Shown: positions 7,923 through 17,709, numbered from the stretch's first letter. The stretch: DNA of 64,000 bases from Algoriphagus lutimaris (GCF_017051705.1 NZ_JAFIDJ010000004.1:161406-225405); one strand, 5' to 3'. The notes: generated from the letters alone by a model not told the origin. Made by a program: numbers and translations.

Positions 7923-10445
7923 TTAATTCCCTCTCAATATTTCCATTGGAGGCTGATTGATGATTTTCCTTCCATTCAACCATCCCAAGACGATGGTCAA
8001 AGCAGTTATCCCTAAATAAAGGATCAATGCCGAACCCCAAGCTCCACGGAATTGGATATTGAATACAAATTCACTCAGTAACCAGGTAGCTCCAAAGGAC
8101 AATATGATTCCTGACAATGAGGCTAAACTTCCTAAAAAGAAATATTCCAAAGTGTTGATTTTACTCACTATGCCAGAATTGGCCCCTAAGGTTCTCAACA
8201 AAATACTTTCACGCATCCGCTGATACTTGGAAATAATCAAGGAACTGATCAACACCAAAATCCCTGTCGCAATACTAAAGAAGGCCATAAACTGAATCAC
8301 AAAGCTGATTTTACTCAAAATTTCCTCCAAAGTCGCCACAATCGTCCCCAGATTAATAATGGAAATATTAGGGAATTGTCTTACGATATCCGCCTGCACC
8401 GAACCTGCCTCTCGATCATTCTTAGTTTTGGTAATCAGCACATGAAACTTAGGTGCTTGCTCTAATACTCCATTAGGAAATAGAACCAGAAAATTGGTAG
8501 AAACTTGATTAAACTTCACATCGCGGAAACTCCCAATATAGGTTTTGATTGGACGTCCCTGCACATTAAACTCAATCTCATCTCCTATTTTTAAGCGATT
8601 CCCTTCCGCAAATCCTTTTTCAAAACTGACAAAAATACTATCCCCACGAGCACCAACAGGAATTAACTCTCCCGAAGTCAAGGTCTCTGAGGAGATCAGG
8701 GTATCCCGATAAGTAACCCTAAATTCCCGATTATAAATCCAGCGGGAATAATCTTCCTCTTCTGGCAGTTCTTCATTTGCCTGCTTATCAATCCCATTGA
8801 TCGCATCCAGTTGCATGGTTACGATGGGTACTTCTTGCATGATAGGCAAATCGTAAGATTTTATTTTATCCTTTACCTCCTGTAATTGGGCTGTTTGGAT
8901 ATCAAACATCAGCATATTGGGCTGATCTTCTTTATCCGCAAACCGCGCTTCTTCCAACAGTTGATTTTGTAAGAAAAAGAGGGTCGAAATCATCGCCGTA
9001 CCTAATCCAATGGTCGCAATCAGTGAAACTGTTTGGTTGTTTGGACGGTACAAGTTGGCTAAAGACTGCCTTAAGGGATAGGAAAAAGAGATGGGTAGAA
9101 ATTTTCTGACTGCCCAAATGATGGACTGCGCTATACCCCATAGAATCCCAAATGCAAAAACCACGAAAGCAGTAAAACCAAAGGCAAAATCCACCCGATC
9201 CAGTAGGTAAAAACTAAATGCCCATATAAACAATAATATCCCTGCAATTACCATCCATCGAAGTGGATCTTTCAACAAGGTAGTATCAGCCGTTTCAGGT
9301 CTTAATGTGGCCATTGGCGACACATTTCGAACCTTCAACAATGGCAATAAAGCAAACAATACTGAAACAAAGAGACCGGTGATGATTCCAAAACCAACAG
9401 AAAGCCAAGAAACGCCAAAACTCACCTCCACAGGTAAGAAATCTGCGAAGACCGCTGGGAGTACAAATTGCAACAAGGTGCCTAAAAAGGCTCCTAATAG
9501 TGCTCCCACTAAGCCCATGATCTTGATTTCTGCCAAATAGATCAAAAGAACATCTCTTGAAGAGACTCCCAAGCATCTTAGAACTGCCACAGAGGCAAGC
9601 TTTTCTTTCACAAATACATTCACCGCACTTGCCACGCCAACACAGCCTAATAGTAGGGCGATAAATGCCACCAAACTTAGAAAGTTAGACATATTGGAGA
9701 ATGACCTTCCTGTGGATCGCTTTTGATCTTCTACAGTATCTGCATCCACACGGTCAATTTCCCATTGCTCATCATAAGGTTGAATCAGCTCATCTACATT
9801 GGTTCCGGGCTCGAACAAATAATACCGATTGTAATTTACCCGGCTTCCATATTGAACCAGCCCGGTTTCCTCTAGGTATTCCATGGGAATATAAACCGCA
9901 GGAGCTACTGTCGCAGTGATCCCTGTTTGACCTGGGACCGATTGTAACTCTCCAGAAACTACAAATTCCACATTCCCTACCTTGATCACATCTCCTACTT
10001 CAGCACCAAATTGAGCCATCAAAGTCTTTTCTACTAAGGCCTTTTTCCCTCCTGCTCTAAAATCGGCTTCCCCTGTAACAGGAATAGTTTCTAAAACACC
10101 ATAAAAAGGGAAAGCTCCCTCCAACGCTCGAACTTGTGTAAGTCTACTGGCTCCAGTCCGAGGATAGGCTACCATGGAGGCAAAATTAACTTCAGCTGCA
10201 GTTTCAATAGCTAAAGAATCTACAGACTGATCCCCTAAAGGTTGATTGTTTTCCAATCTCAAATCTGCCCCCAAAAGCTCTTTGGCCTGGTTGTCAATAT
10301 CTTTTGTCAGATTTTCACCAAAACTACTAATCGCGACCAAAGCAGCTATTCCTACTACAATGGAGCTGACAAATAATAAAAGTCTAGAGATGTTTTTTCG
10401 GAAATCCCGAAAAGCCATCTTCATAATCCATCTAAAATCAGGCAT
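7923..10445 (-). CDS. ABC transporter permease, FtsX/MacB type with two permease halves
   Basis: 840 residues. An N-terminal transmembrane helix (about 15-40) is followed by a periplasmic MacB-PCD-like domain, a first FtsX block (helices around 255-400), a middle segment with extra helices (about 405-480), a second soluble domain, and a final FtsX block (about 705-830). This matches YbbP-like permeases that work with LolD-like ATPases to extract or export lipid-like substrates at the envelope; the substrate is unknown. ATG 10445 is chosen because a true Shine-Dalgarno AGGAGG sits six bases upstream. The start overlaps the ATPase stop by 8 bases. Confidence 0.92.
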   Translation of the reverse strand: MPDFRWIMKMAFRDFRKNISRLLLFVSSIVVGIAALVAISSFGENLTKDIDNQAKELLGADLRLENNQPLGDQSVDSLAIETAAEVNFASMVAYPRTGASRLTQVRALEGAFPFYGVLETIPVTGEADFRAGGKKALVEKTLMAQFGAEVGDVIKVGNVEFVVSGELQSVPGQTGITATVAPAVYIPMEYLEETGLVQYGSRVNYNRYYLFEPGTNVDELIQPYDEQWEIDRVDADTVEDQKRSTGRSFSNMSNFLSLVAFIALLLGCVGVASAVNVFVKEKLASVAVLRCLGVSSRDVLLIYLAEIKIMGLVGALLGAFLGTLLQFVLPAVFADFLPVEVSFGVSWLSVGFGIITGLFVSVLFALLPLLKVRNVSPMATLRPETADTTLLKDPLRWMVIAGILLFIWAFSFYLLDRVDFAFGFTAFVVFAFGILWGIAQSIIWAVRKFLPISFSYPLRQSLANLYRPNNQTVSLIATIGLGTAMISTLFFLQNQLLEEARFADKEDQPNMLMFDIQTAQLQEVKDKIKSYDLPIMQEVPIVTMQLDAINGIDKQANEELPEEEDYSRWIYNREFRVTYRDTLISSETLTSGELIPVGARGDSIFVSFEKGFAEGNRLKIGDEIEFNVQGRPIKTYIGSFRDVKFNQVSTNFLVLFPNGVLEQAPKFHVLITKTKNDREAGSVQADIVRQFPNISIINLGTIVATLEEILSKISFVIQFMAFFSIATGILVLISSLIISKYQRMRESILLRTLGANSGIVSKINTLEYFFLGSLASLSGIILSFGATWLLSEFVFNIQFRGAWGSALILYLGITALTIVLGWLNGRKIINQPPMEILRGN

Positions 10446-11115
10446 GGGCATCCTCCTGTATTTTACCACCTTTGATATGAATAATACGCTGGGTCTTTGC
10501 TGCTAAATCCAAATCATGAGTCACCAAAACCAAGGTGGTTCCTTGCTCTTTATTTAGATCGAAGATCAACTTTTCAATCATTTCTCCTGTTTCCGTATCT
10601 AGGTTACCTGTAGGTTCATCTGCAAATAAAATCTTAGGCTCATTTGCAAATGCCCTTGCAATGGAAACCCGCTGCTGTTCCCCTCCTGAAAGTTGTGTTG
10701 GGTAATGAGTCGCCCTATCTCCTAGTCCTACCTTTTCTAACAATTCCTGCGCCTTCACGCGGGCATCTTTCCTTTTTTTCAGTTCCAAAGGAACCATGAC
10801 ATTTTCCAAGGCAGTCAAAGTAGGTAAAAGCTGAAAATTTTGGAAGATGAACCCAACATGCTGATTTCTTACCGCTGCGCGTTGATCTTCATTCATAGTC
10901 TGAAGATTTTCTCCATTTAGGCTCACACTTCCTTTGGAAGCGGAGTCCAATCCGGCACAAAGTCCCAAAAGAGTGGTTTTCCCGCTACCTGAAGGACCTA
11001 CAATGGATATAATCTCTCCAGACTCGATATCAAATGACACTTCATCCAGCACAGTAAGTTTTCTACTGCCACTTTGATAGACCTTGCTTAGGTCAGATAC
11101 TGATAAAATATTCAT
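10438..11115 (-). CDS. ABC transporter ATP-binding protein (LolD/YbbA-like)
   Basis: 225 residues. Walker A GPSGSGKT at 40-47, Q-loop FQNFQLLPTL near 91-100, signature LSGGEQQRV at 142-150, Walker B ILFADEPTG at 162-170 and the H-loop VTHDLDLA define a MacB/LolD/YbbA-class ATPase. It energises the large permease encoded immediately downstream, with which it overlaps by 8 bases. Together they form a two-gene exporter or lipid-extraction system in the inner membrane. Confidence 0.94.
   Translation of the reverse strand: MNILSVSDLSKVYQSGSRKLTVLDEVSFDIESGEIISIVGPSGSGKTTLLGLCAGLDSASKGSVSLNGENLQTMNEDQRAAVRNQHVGFIFQNFQLLPTLTALENVMVPLELKKRKDARVKAQELLEKVGLGDRATHYPTQLSGGEQQRVSIARAFANEPKILFADEPTGNLDTETGEMIEKLIFDLNKEQGTTLVLVTHDLDLAAKTQRIIHIKGGKIQEDAHA
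10452..10457 (-). promoter_or_regulatory. Shine-Dalgarno AGGAGG deciding the permease start
   Basis: A perfect AGGAGG on the minus strand, six bases before ATG 10445 but directly abutting another in-frame ATG at 10451. The spacing favours 10445. Such strong sites are rare in this window, and this one lies inside the ATPase reading frame, fitting translational coupling. Confidence 0.75.
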
Positions 11116-11345
11116 GGGGTGGTAAAAGAAGTAGGTAAAAGGTTTGGCTATGACTTAACGATAAACCTTCAATTTAGTTTGTGGAAGATAGTAATCAAGC
11201 CATAAACCAACAAATTAGACCAGATCCACTAGGAAAAAGGGTTCAATTTCAACTCCATAGTCCCATTTTTCACAAGACTAATCAGAATAATCGAACCTTT
11301 TGGCACGAAATTCCTTTTGGGTATATAGTTTTACATGTTAAACTA

Positions 11346-12041
11346 ATGAACTCTATGAACCTTCAATTCAAACTTCTTCCAATATTCCTTCTTAGCCTTG
11401 CTCTTAGTCTTTCCCTTGTCTCTTGCTCAGAGAAAAAAGAGGAGGTTATTCAAAATCAGACCAAAGAAGAAGTTATAGAAGAAAAAAGTAACGAGAAGAT
11501 CATTTTGTTTTTTGGCAATAGCCTTACTGCTGGATATGGGATTGAGCAGGATCTCGCGTTCCCGGGTTTAGTCCAAGCACGGTTAGACAGTTTGGGAGAA
11601 AACTATAAAGTAATCAATGGTGGCCTAAGCGGAGAAACTACTGCTGGAGGCGTGGGAAGAATCGACTGGTTTCTGGAAGATGAACCTGCCATATTTGTCT
11701 TAGAACTTGGTGGCAATGATGGCTTGAGAGGAATCCAATTAAGTGAAACAAAAAAGAACCTTTTAACGATCATTGATAAGGTTCAAACCAAATATCCCGA
11801 AACAAAAATCATTTTGGCAGGAATGCAGATTCCACCTAATATGGGACCCGAATACTCCCAAGAATTCCAATCTATCTACCCTGAAGTAGCAAAAGAAAAG
11901 GGTGTAACCCTCATTCCATTTTTATTACAAAATGTCGGAGGTATTAAAGAACTCAACTTACCAGACGGAATCCATCCCACCGAAGAAGGTCATAAGCTAG
12001 TGTTTGAAAATGTATGGGAATACCTGAAGGAAGAAATTTAG
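11346..12041 (+). CDS. GDSL/SGNH-hydrolase lipoprotein (arylesterase, TesA-like)
   Basis: 231 residues. A lipoprotein signal ends in SLVSC (Cys 27). The SGNH blocks are present: FFGNSLTAGYG with nucleophile Ser 59, GGLSGETTAGG (Gly block), LGGNDGL (Asn block) and DGIHPTEEGH with Asp 207 and His 210. Such enzymes hydrolyse acyl or aryl esters and lysophospholipids, here on the periplasmic face. ATG 11346 places the hydrophobic signal at the N-terminus; a second ATG at 11355 is equally possible. It is divergent from the ABC pair. Confidence 0.9.
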   Translation: MNSMNLQFKLLPIFLLSLALSLSLVSCSEKKEEVIQNQTKEEVIEEKSNEKIILFFGNSLTAGYGIEQDLAFPGLVQARLDSLGENYKVINGGLSGETTAGGVGRIDWFLEDEPAIFVLELGGNDGLRGIQLSETKKNLLTIIDKVQTKYPETKIILAGMQIPPNMGPEYSQEFQSIYPEVAKEKGVTLIPFLLQNVGGIKELNLPDGIHPTEEGHKLVFENVWEYLKEEI

Positions 12042-12169
12042 TCGATCAGATTCTCCAAAAATTCTAACTTTTCCGCCATTTATTGAAAATATACCTACTC
12101 AGAGCTATTGTTAATTTCATTTTCGAAAAAATTGAAGTAATTTTTAAACTTCATTAAAAATTTTCAAAA

Positions 12170-13912
12170 ATGAGTTTTCAGATAAAATCATCCGGAGACA
12201 GCTATGATGTAATCATTGTGGGATCTGGAGCTGGAGGCGGGATGGCCTCAAAAATCCTTTCTGAGGCCGGGTTGTCAGTTGCAGTAGTAGAAGCTGGTGG
12301 TGATTTTGACCCAGCAAAAGACGAAGATAGAACTCAGCTTCGTCCACCATGGGAATCACCAAGAAGAGGCGCAGGTACAAGAATTCGCCCATTTGGTGAT
12401 TTTGATGCAGCTATAGGTGGCTGGGATATAGAAGGAGAGCCATATACCCGAGCCAATGGAACTAAATTTGATTGGTTCAGATCAAGAATGGTGGGCGGAC
12501 GTACCAATCACTGGGGAAGAATTTCACTAAGATTCGGACCAAATGATTTTAAAAGAGCAAGTATTGACGGATTGGGTGATGATTGGCCTATTGGTTATGA
12601 CGATCTGAAACCATATTACGATAAAGTAGATAAGTTAATCGGTGTATTTGGTTCAAAAGAAGGTATTTATAATGAACCAGATGGATTTTTCCTTCCTCCT
12701 CCAAAGCCAAGATTACACGAACTTTTCTTGAAAAAAGGAGCTGATAAAGCAGGAATGCCGATGATCCCGGGAAGACTTTCCATGTTGACCCGTCCGATCA
12801 ATAATGAAAGAGGTGTTTGCTTCTTCTGTAGCCAGTGTAATAGAGCTTGTCAAGTATATGCCGATTTCTCTGCTGGTACCTGTTTGGTACATCCGGCTAT
12901 GAAAAAGGGCAAAGTTGACTTGTACACACACTCCATGGTAAGGAAAGTGACCACGGATGATACCGGTAAAGCATCTGGGGTGTCTTTTGTAAGCAAAGTC
13001 GACATGAAAGAATACAAGCTAAAATCCAGAGTGGTAGTACTTGGTGCTTCCGCTTGTGAGTCAGCTCGTATCATGATGAACTCCAAATCCAAAACCCATC
13101 CGAATGGTATAGGTGGTGATTCTGGAGCCTTGGGACGTTACCTTCATGACTCTACCGGTGCAGATAGAATGGGAATTCTCCCTGATCTGATTGACAGAGA
13201 TAGATACAATGAGGACGGTGTAGGCGGGATGCACATGTATACTCCTTGGTGGTTGGACAACAAAAAACTAGACTTTGCCAGAGGATACCACATTGAGTAT
13301 TGGGGTGGAATGGGCCAACCTTCCTATGGAGCTGGCGGTGGCATGGATACCATGCGTAAATTCATCAAAGATGAGTTTGGTAACCCAAGCCCTAATGGAG
13401 GATATGGAGAAGGATTGAAAAAAGACGTGAGGAGAATCTACGGATCCACCCTCGGCATGTCAGGAAGAGGAGAAAGTATTCCTCGTTATGAAAACTACTG
13501 CGAAATCGATCCAAACACTGTAGATAAATATGGTATCCCTGTATTGAAGTTCAATTACAACTGGACTGATCAGGAGTTGAAGCAAGCCAAGCACATGCAC
13601 GATACCTTTGAGGAAATATTAACCAATGCGGGAGCGATCCTATTGGGTGAAAAGCCAGGGCCAGAATCTCAGTATGGATTGCATGCTCCAGGTAGAATCA
13701 TCCACGAAGTAGGCACTACCAGAATGGGAAATAGCCCTAAAGGTTCTGTGGTCAACTCAAATTGCCAGGCACATGATTGTGATAATTTGTTCGTGGTAGA
13801 TGCAGGGCCTTTTGTATCTCAAGCAGATAAGAATCCAACTTGGACCATTTTAGCCCTAAGCTGGAGAACTTCAGAATATATTGTGGATCAACTGAAACAA
13901 AAAAATATCTAA
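12170..13912 (+). CDS. GMC-family oxidoreductase
   Basis: 580 residues. An N-terminal FAD-binding Rossmann motif GSGAGGG lies at 18-24 with EAGG following, then the GGRTNHWGR block. A cysteine-rich segment CFFCSQCNRAC lies at about 217-227. C-terminal GMC substrate domain features include HEVGTTRMG (about 514-522) and the final block DAGPFVSQADKNPTWTILALS. The enzyme oxidises an alcohol or sugar with FAD. There is no obvious signal peptide, so export may depend on the partner encoded next, a twin-arginine lipoprotein 3 bases downstream. Substrate unknown. Confidence 0.92.
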   Translation: MSFQIKSSGDSYDVIIVGSGAGGGMASKILSEAGLSVAVVEAGGDFDPAKDEDRTQLRPPWESPRRGAGTRIRPFGDFDAAIGGWDIEGEPYTRANGTKFDWFRSRMVGGRTNHWGRISLRFGPNDFKRASIDGLGDDWPIGYDDLKPYYDKVDKLIGVFGSKEGIYNEPDGFFLPPPKPRLHELFLKKGADKAGMPMIPGRLSMLTRPINNERGVCFFCSQCNRACQVYADFSAGTCLVHPAMKKGKVDLYTHSMVRKVTTDDTGKASGVSFVSKVDMKEYKLKSRVVVLGASACESARIMMNSKSKTHPNGIGGDSGALGRYLHDSTGADRMGILPDLIDRDRYNEDGVGGMHMYTPWWLDNKKLDFARGYHIEYWGGMGQPSYGAGGGMDTMRKFIKDEFGNPSPNGGYGEGLKKDVRRIYGSTLGMSGRGESIPRYENYCEIDPNTVDKYGIPVLKFNYNWTDQELKQAKHMHDTFEEILTNAGAILLGEKPGPESQYGLHAPGRIIHEVGTTRMGNSPKGSVVNSNCQAHDCDNLFVVDAGPFVSQADKNPTWTILALSWRTSEYIVDQLKQKNI

Positions 13913-13915
13913 GCC

Positions 13916-14623
13916 ATGAACAGAAGAGAAAACCTAAAATTACTCTTTACCGGTTCGGTAGGAACAGGCTTATTATTAGCAGGATGTTCTCCTGAGGAGC
14001 AGGCACTTCCTAAACAAGCCCTACTTTCTGGAGGAACCATAGGAGGAAGAACCGAAGAAGAGAAATTAAGAGATCAAGAACTTCTTTCAGAAAACTTCTT
14101 TACAGAAGATGAAATGAAGAAACTCAATATCTTGGTGGATATTATCATCCCAAAGGATGCTGAATCTCCTTCTGCCACGGAAGTAAAAGTTCCAGAATTC
14201 ATGGAATTCATCATGAAGGACATGCCCTATAATCAAACCCCAATGAGAGGTGGATTGATGTGGCTGGACTTTGAAGCTGATGAGAAATTCGGAAAGCCAT
14301 TCTTGGAGCTAAGCCATGAACAAGTAATTGAAATCGTGGAATTGGTGGCATGGCCAGATAAGGCAACTCCTGAATATGAAGGAGCTGTCAAATGGTTTAA
14401 CTTACTTAGAAATCTTACTTGTTCAGGTTATTTCTCTACCGAAGCGGGATGGAAATACATTGATTACAGAGGAAATCAACCTAATGTTTGGGATGGGGTA
14501 CCTCAAGAAGTGATGGATAAACATGGCTTTACCTTACCTGAAAAATATGTACCGATTTATCTCAAACCGGAAGACCGTGGTACGGTAGCCCAATGGGATG
14601 ACGAAGGAAATCTAATCGGTTAA
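13916..14623 (+). CDS. Gluconate 2-dehydrogenase subunit 3 family lipoprotein
   Basis: 235 residues. The N-terminus MNRRENLKLLF carries a twin-arginine pair at 3-4 and a lipobox LLAGC (Cys 24), so it is predicted to be a Tat-exported lipoprotein. The body, starting around FFTEDEMKKLNILVDIIIPKD, matches the gluconate 2-dehydrogenase gamma-like family that partners GMC flavoproteins. The gene follows the GMC gene after 3 bases and ends at a strong terminator, so the two form one operon and probably one envelope dehydrogenase. Confidence 0.9.
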   Translation: MNRRENLKLLFTGSVGTGLLLAGCSPEEQALPKQALLSGGTIGGRTEEEKLRDQELLSENFFTEDEMKKLNILVDIIIPKDAESPSATEVKVPEFMEFIMKDMPYNQTPMRGGLMWLDFEADEKFGKPFLELSHEQVIEIVELVAWPDKATPEYEGAVKWFNLLRNLTCSGYFSTEAGWKYIDYRGNQPNVWDGVPQEVMDKHGFTLPEKYVPIYLKPEDRGTVAQWDDEGNLIG

Positions 14624-14634
14624 ACTTTAGACTT

Positions 14635-14671
14635 AAAGCCCCTGAAAACTAAATTTTCAGGGGCTTTTTTC
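14635..14671 (+). terminator. Intrinsic terminator of the GMC operon
   Basis: AAAGCCCCTGAAAA (14635-14648) pairs with TTTTCAGGGGCTTT (14654-14667) around a five-base loop, followed by more T residues. Confidence 0.92.
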
Positions 14672-14725
14672 TTTCAAATTTTTTCAACAAAATACTAATT
14701 AGTATTTTTCAAGAAACTAAACCAC

Positions 14726-15913
14726 ATGAAATCCTCACTTAAAATCTACCTCTATCTTTTGATTTTTTCTGCTTTATCTTGCTCCGAGAAATCAGAGTCA
14801 ATCATCGAACCCACCATTTATACTTTGGAAATATTGGACTCATTAGACCTAACTATCCTAGGAGATCCTTTAATCGCTGATGTCAAATCTGATGGATCGA
14901 AATTTCTTTTTTATGATTTTGCGAGCTCAGAACTAATCGTCACGAATTCCGAAGGTGAGATTCAGAGTAAATTCTCAAAGACCGAGGATACCCCTGATGC
15001 TTACGGTTTCATGATGGAAGTTCCCGGTTTTTTTGGCCCAAATCAAATTGCTGTTGTGGGAATGAAGGGCATTTTTCTTTATGACTATGAGGGTAATTTG
15101 ATTCAGAAAATGGATCATCCTGAATCTCTAGGCGGTGCAGGTTTTATGGCATTACCAGGGAAGCATACCGAATCCACTAAGATCAATGGGAATGACTATT
15201 TAATCACAAAGTCTGTCAGGTCAAGGGATAGTTTTAATGGCGAAATGAAATTCTATAATACTTACAAGGCATTGGAATTAATCAATCCCGAATCTGAAAG
15301 TTTCACTGAAATGGTTCCGTTTGAAGTGGGAAGTATGTTTTTAAACGGCACAGGTTATTATGAAAGCGACTATGCTCCAGCTTTTGAAGTAAAAGATGGA
15401 AGACTATATGTGGGTCTTGGAGCAGAACAAAAACTTCATGTTTACAGCATTTCCCCTAAAGGAGCCTCACTTGATACTACTATCTCCTTTTCTATTCCTG
15501 GCTTTGAAACATTAGAACCCAAAGATCTATCGGAGTTTTCTGAGGGTACTATTACAATCAGTGGAAGCACCCCTTCCATTCGGAATATCCATATTATTGA
15601 CAACAAAATTTTATTGCATTACTACCCAGGTATAGATCCTCAAGAGTTGAAAGAAGCAGAACTCCTTTGGGAACAAGGCAAACAAGAAGAAGCTGGAGAA
15701 TTATATGAAAAACTAGAAGCAGAACTAAACCAAGGACTTTTGGTTATTGATCAAAAATCTTTAAAACTTGAAGGAATTATCCCACTTCCAGACAACTTTA
15801 ATAAAACTGGATTTACTTCTGCAAATGGATTTCTCTGGATGGAAAAAGTAGCAAATAAAGAACAAGAGGAAGATTTTTTGAGAGTATACAAAGTAAAGAT
15901 TCTAGAAAAATGA
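14726..15913 (+). CDS. DUF4221-like lipoprotein, first of a tandem pair
   Basis: 395 residues with a lipoprotein signal ending SALSC (Cys 19). The mature part looks like a beta-propeller-type fold: repeated segments such as ADVKSDGSKFLFYDFASSEL, IFLYDYEGNLIQKM and RNIHIIDNKILLHYY suggest blades. DUF4221 assignment is from general resemblance and should be confirmed. A charged helical insert rich in Glu and Lys lies at about 310-335. The gene overlaps the next one by 4 bases (ATGA) and both share the same plan, so they are a duplicated pair at the cell surface or periplasm. Function unknown. Confidence 0.75.
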   Translation: MKSSLKIYLYLLIFSALSCSEKSESIIEPTIYTLEILDSLDLTILGDPLIADVKSDGSKFLFYDFASSELIVTNSEGEIQSKFSKTEDTPDAYGFMMEVPGFFGPNQIAVVGMKGIFLYDYEGNLIQKMDHPESLGGAGFMALPGKHTESTKINGNDYLITKSVRSRDSFNGEMKFYNTYKALELINPESESFTEMVPFEVGSMFLNGTGYYESDYAPAFEVKDGRLYVGLGAEQKLHVYSISPKGASLDTTISFSIPGFETLEPKDLSEFSEGTITISGSTPSIRNIHIIDNKILLHYYPGIDPQELKEAELLWEQGKQEEAGELYEKLEAELNQGLLVIDQKSLKLEGIIPLPDNFNKTGFTSANGFLWMEKVANKEQEEDFLRVYKVKILEK

Positions 15914-17064
15914 AATTCAAATCCAACTTATTGATAGTCTCTTTAGCTATTTTCTCAATTTCTTGTTCGGAAGAAAAAGCGGCTGAACAGCCCTCTACTC
16001 CTCTCTCTTCTCAGGATTTAGAATTTGAAATATATGATTCACTAGTAGTGGCTCATTTAGGTAATTTGACTTTAATGGACATCAGTCCTGATGGAAGCAC
16101 CTTTCTTTTACAAGACCAAGGCTCCAATGATATTATAGTTACCAATGCCCAAGGAGGAATCCTTTACCAATACAACAACTCAGAAGATGGCCCCAATTCC
16201 TATAAAAACAAAAGTGGAAAAGCCTTATTCATCAACAATGAGGAATACCTCATCCCAACCATGATGAACCTTGTCCAATACAACCTATCTGGAGAACTTC
16301 TCAAAACCTTTAAACCAGAATTTTCTGGCAGTGCCAATCTGATCGTTTCTTCTTCAAATTCGGTAGCCAAACAAGGCGAAAACTATTTCTTTAAAATTCA
16401 AGGCAGATATCCAAATCAAAATGATCTGGTTAACAGTAGAAATTTAGAAAAGGTAAATATGAATACTGGAGAATACCAGCCAATTATTCCAACTCCTAAG
16501 TCTTCTAAGTTTGCAAATCCAGAAGTTACTTTTGCTGGCTTTGATTATTATCCTGTTTTTGACGTGGATCAGGATTCTTTGTATTTCATATTTAGAAATG
16601 AGCCCAATCTTTATGTCTATTCCTTATCAAATTTAGATAGCTCTGCTTACACCAAGAAGATTCCATTTGAGGAATTCATAGAGCGCAACAGTAGTAAAGG
16701 ATTAGAAAACGGAGGATTCAACATCAGGGATTTATTACTAGGATCAATTAATGGCCTAAAAAAAATAGAGAAAGGTGAGTATTTGATCTTTTATACTTCA
16801 GGATTGACAGACGAGGAAGCCAATGAGGCAATGTCTGATGTTACCGATGATTTCAATCAAATTTTTGAAAATGCAGATAAAGTTAATACGACGGGTTATG
16901 TGATTTTTGATGGACAGATGGTAAGTAGCCTCATCAAGAAAAATGAGCTACTATCCAATATGGCGAAATTTGTATCCAAAGATGAAATCTGGTTCAATCT
17001 GAATTTTTCAGAAGTAGAAAACGACTATTCTGTCATTTACAAAACACGGATTGTACAGAAATAA
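15910..17064 (+). CDS. DUF4221-like lipoprotein, second of a tandem pair
   Basis: 384 residues. The lipobox SISC puts the acylated cysteine at residue 19, the same place as in the upstream paralogue. Shared landmarks are the early segment MDISPDGSTFLLQDQGSNDIIVTN (compare ADVKSDGSKFLFYD...ELIVTN upstream) and the later DYYPVFDVDQDSLYF. The two genes overlap by 4 bases, so they are translationally coupled. Function unknown; a beta-propeller fold is inferred. Confidence 0.75.
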   Translation: MKFKSNLLIVSLAIFSISCSEEKAAEQPSTPLSSQDLEFEIYDSLVVAHLGNLTLMDISPDGSTFLLQDQGSNDIIVTNAQGGILYQYNNSEDGPNSYKNKSGKALFINNEEYLIPTMMNLVQYNLSGELLKTFKPEFSGSANLIVSSSNSVAKQGENYFFKIQGRYPNQNDLVNSRNLEKVNMNTGEYQPIIPTPKSSKFANPEVTFAGFDYYPVFDVDQDSLYFIFRNEPNLYVYSLSNLDSSAYTKKIPFEEFIERNSSKGLENGGFNIRDLLLGSINGLKKIEKGEYLIFYTSGLTDEEANEAMSDVTDDFNQIFENADKVNTTGYVIFDGQMVSSLIKKNELLSNMAKFVSKDEIWFNLNFSEVENDYSVIYKTRIVQK

Positions 17065-17065
17065 A

Positions 17066-17099
17066 AATAGCCTTTTGAATTTTTTTTCAAAAGGCTATT
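17066..17099. terminator. Bidirectional terminator between convergent genes
   Basis: AATAGCCTTTTGAA (17066-17079) pairs perfectly with TTCAAAAGGCTATT (17086-17099) around a T-rich loop. It lies between the DUF4221-like gene (plus) and the PorT-like gene (minus) and can serve both. Confidence 0.8.
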
Positions 17100-17115
17100 C
17101 AATCTCTTTTTCAGC

Positions 17116-17709
17116 TTAAAACAATCGGAATCCCAAAGATAGAATCCATTGATTCAGTCGATGGTCTGTTTCATATCCTCCCACCGTGTCGGAGATATTC
17201 CCCAATGAGCTTTCGTATTTGGCATCGATAATCAGGTTTCCTATATCTAGACCAAGTCCGGCCTGGTAACCTAGGGTGGATTTTTTAAAGTCTACATCCC
17301 GCACATCTTCTCCCGCATTTTTTAATTCCGAGTTGATATTAAAGCTTGCAATCGGTCCAGCTTGAAGTCTAAGCACCTTAAATAACTTGAACCCTACCAT
17401 GACCGGTACATCCAGTCTATTGTAGCTAGACTCATATTCATTACTTGACTGAGACCCCATCTCCTCAAAGGAGAATCTTGCTTTGGTTTGGGTATATAGT
17501 AATTCGGGTTGGACAAAGAAACCACCTAACCCCACTCTTGCAAATAACCCTACATGATATCCAAACTTGGCATTCCCGGATTTTAAATACTCTTTTGAAA
17601 GATCTAATTTGGATTGACTGATTCCCACTTTGGGTCCGATGGTAAAATCCTGAGAGAATGCTGATAAAGCAAAGCTCAAAAAGGCGAACGTAAAAAGAAG
17701 TTTTTTCAT
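17116..17709 (-). CDS. PorT-family outer-membrane beta-barrel protein
   Basis: 197 residues with a signal peptide of 20 residues ending SAFSQ. The mature part starts DFTIGPKVGISQSKLD, the usual opening of PorT/outer-membrane beta-barrel domain proteins of Bacteroidetes, and ends ...WILSLGFRLF with a C-terminal Phe. Strands such as FGYHVGLFARVGLGGFFVQPELLY are amphipathic. It is a small outer-membrane barrel of unknown cargo; it need not be the secretion factor PorT itself. Confidence 0.85.
   Translation of the reverse strand: MKKLLFTFAFLSFALSAFSQDFTIGPKVGISQSKLDLSKEYLKSGNAKFGYHVGLFARVGLGGFFVQPELLYTQTKARFSFEEMGSQSSNEYESSYNRLDVPVMVGFKLFKVLRLQAGPIASFNINSELKNAGEDVRDVDFKKSTLGYQAGLGLDIGNLIIDAKYESSLGNISDTVGGYETDHRLNQWILSLGFRLF

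Noticed and set aside
7661-8015. Reading frames on both strands crossing the tRNA-Leu gene
   Set aside because: They translate through the tRNA and its terminator; no protein family is recognised.
11301-11318. TGGCACG near the GDSL gene as a sigma-54 site
   Set aside because: No GC-containing -12 half follows at the required distance.
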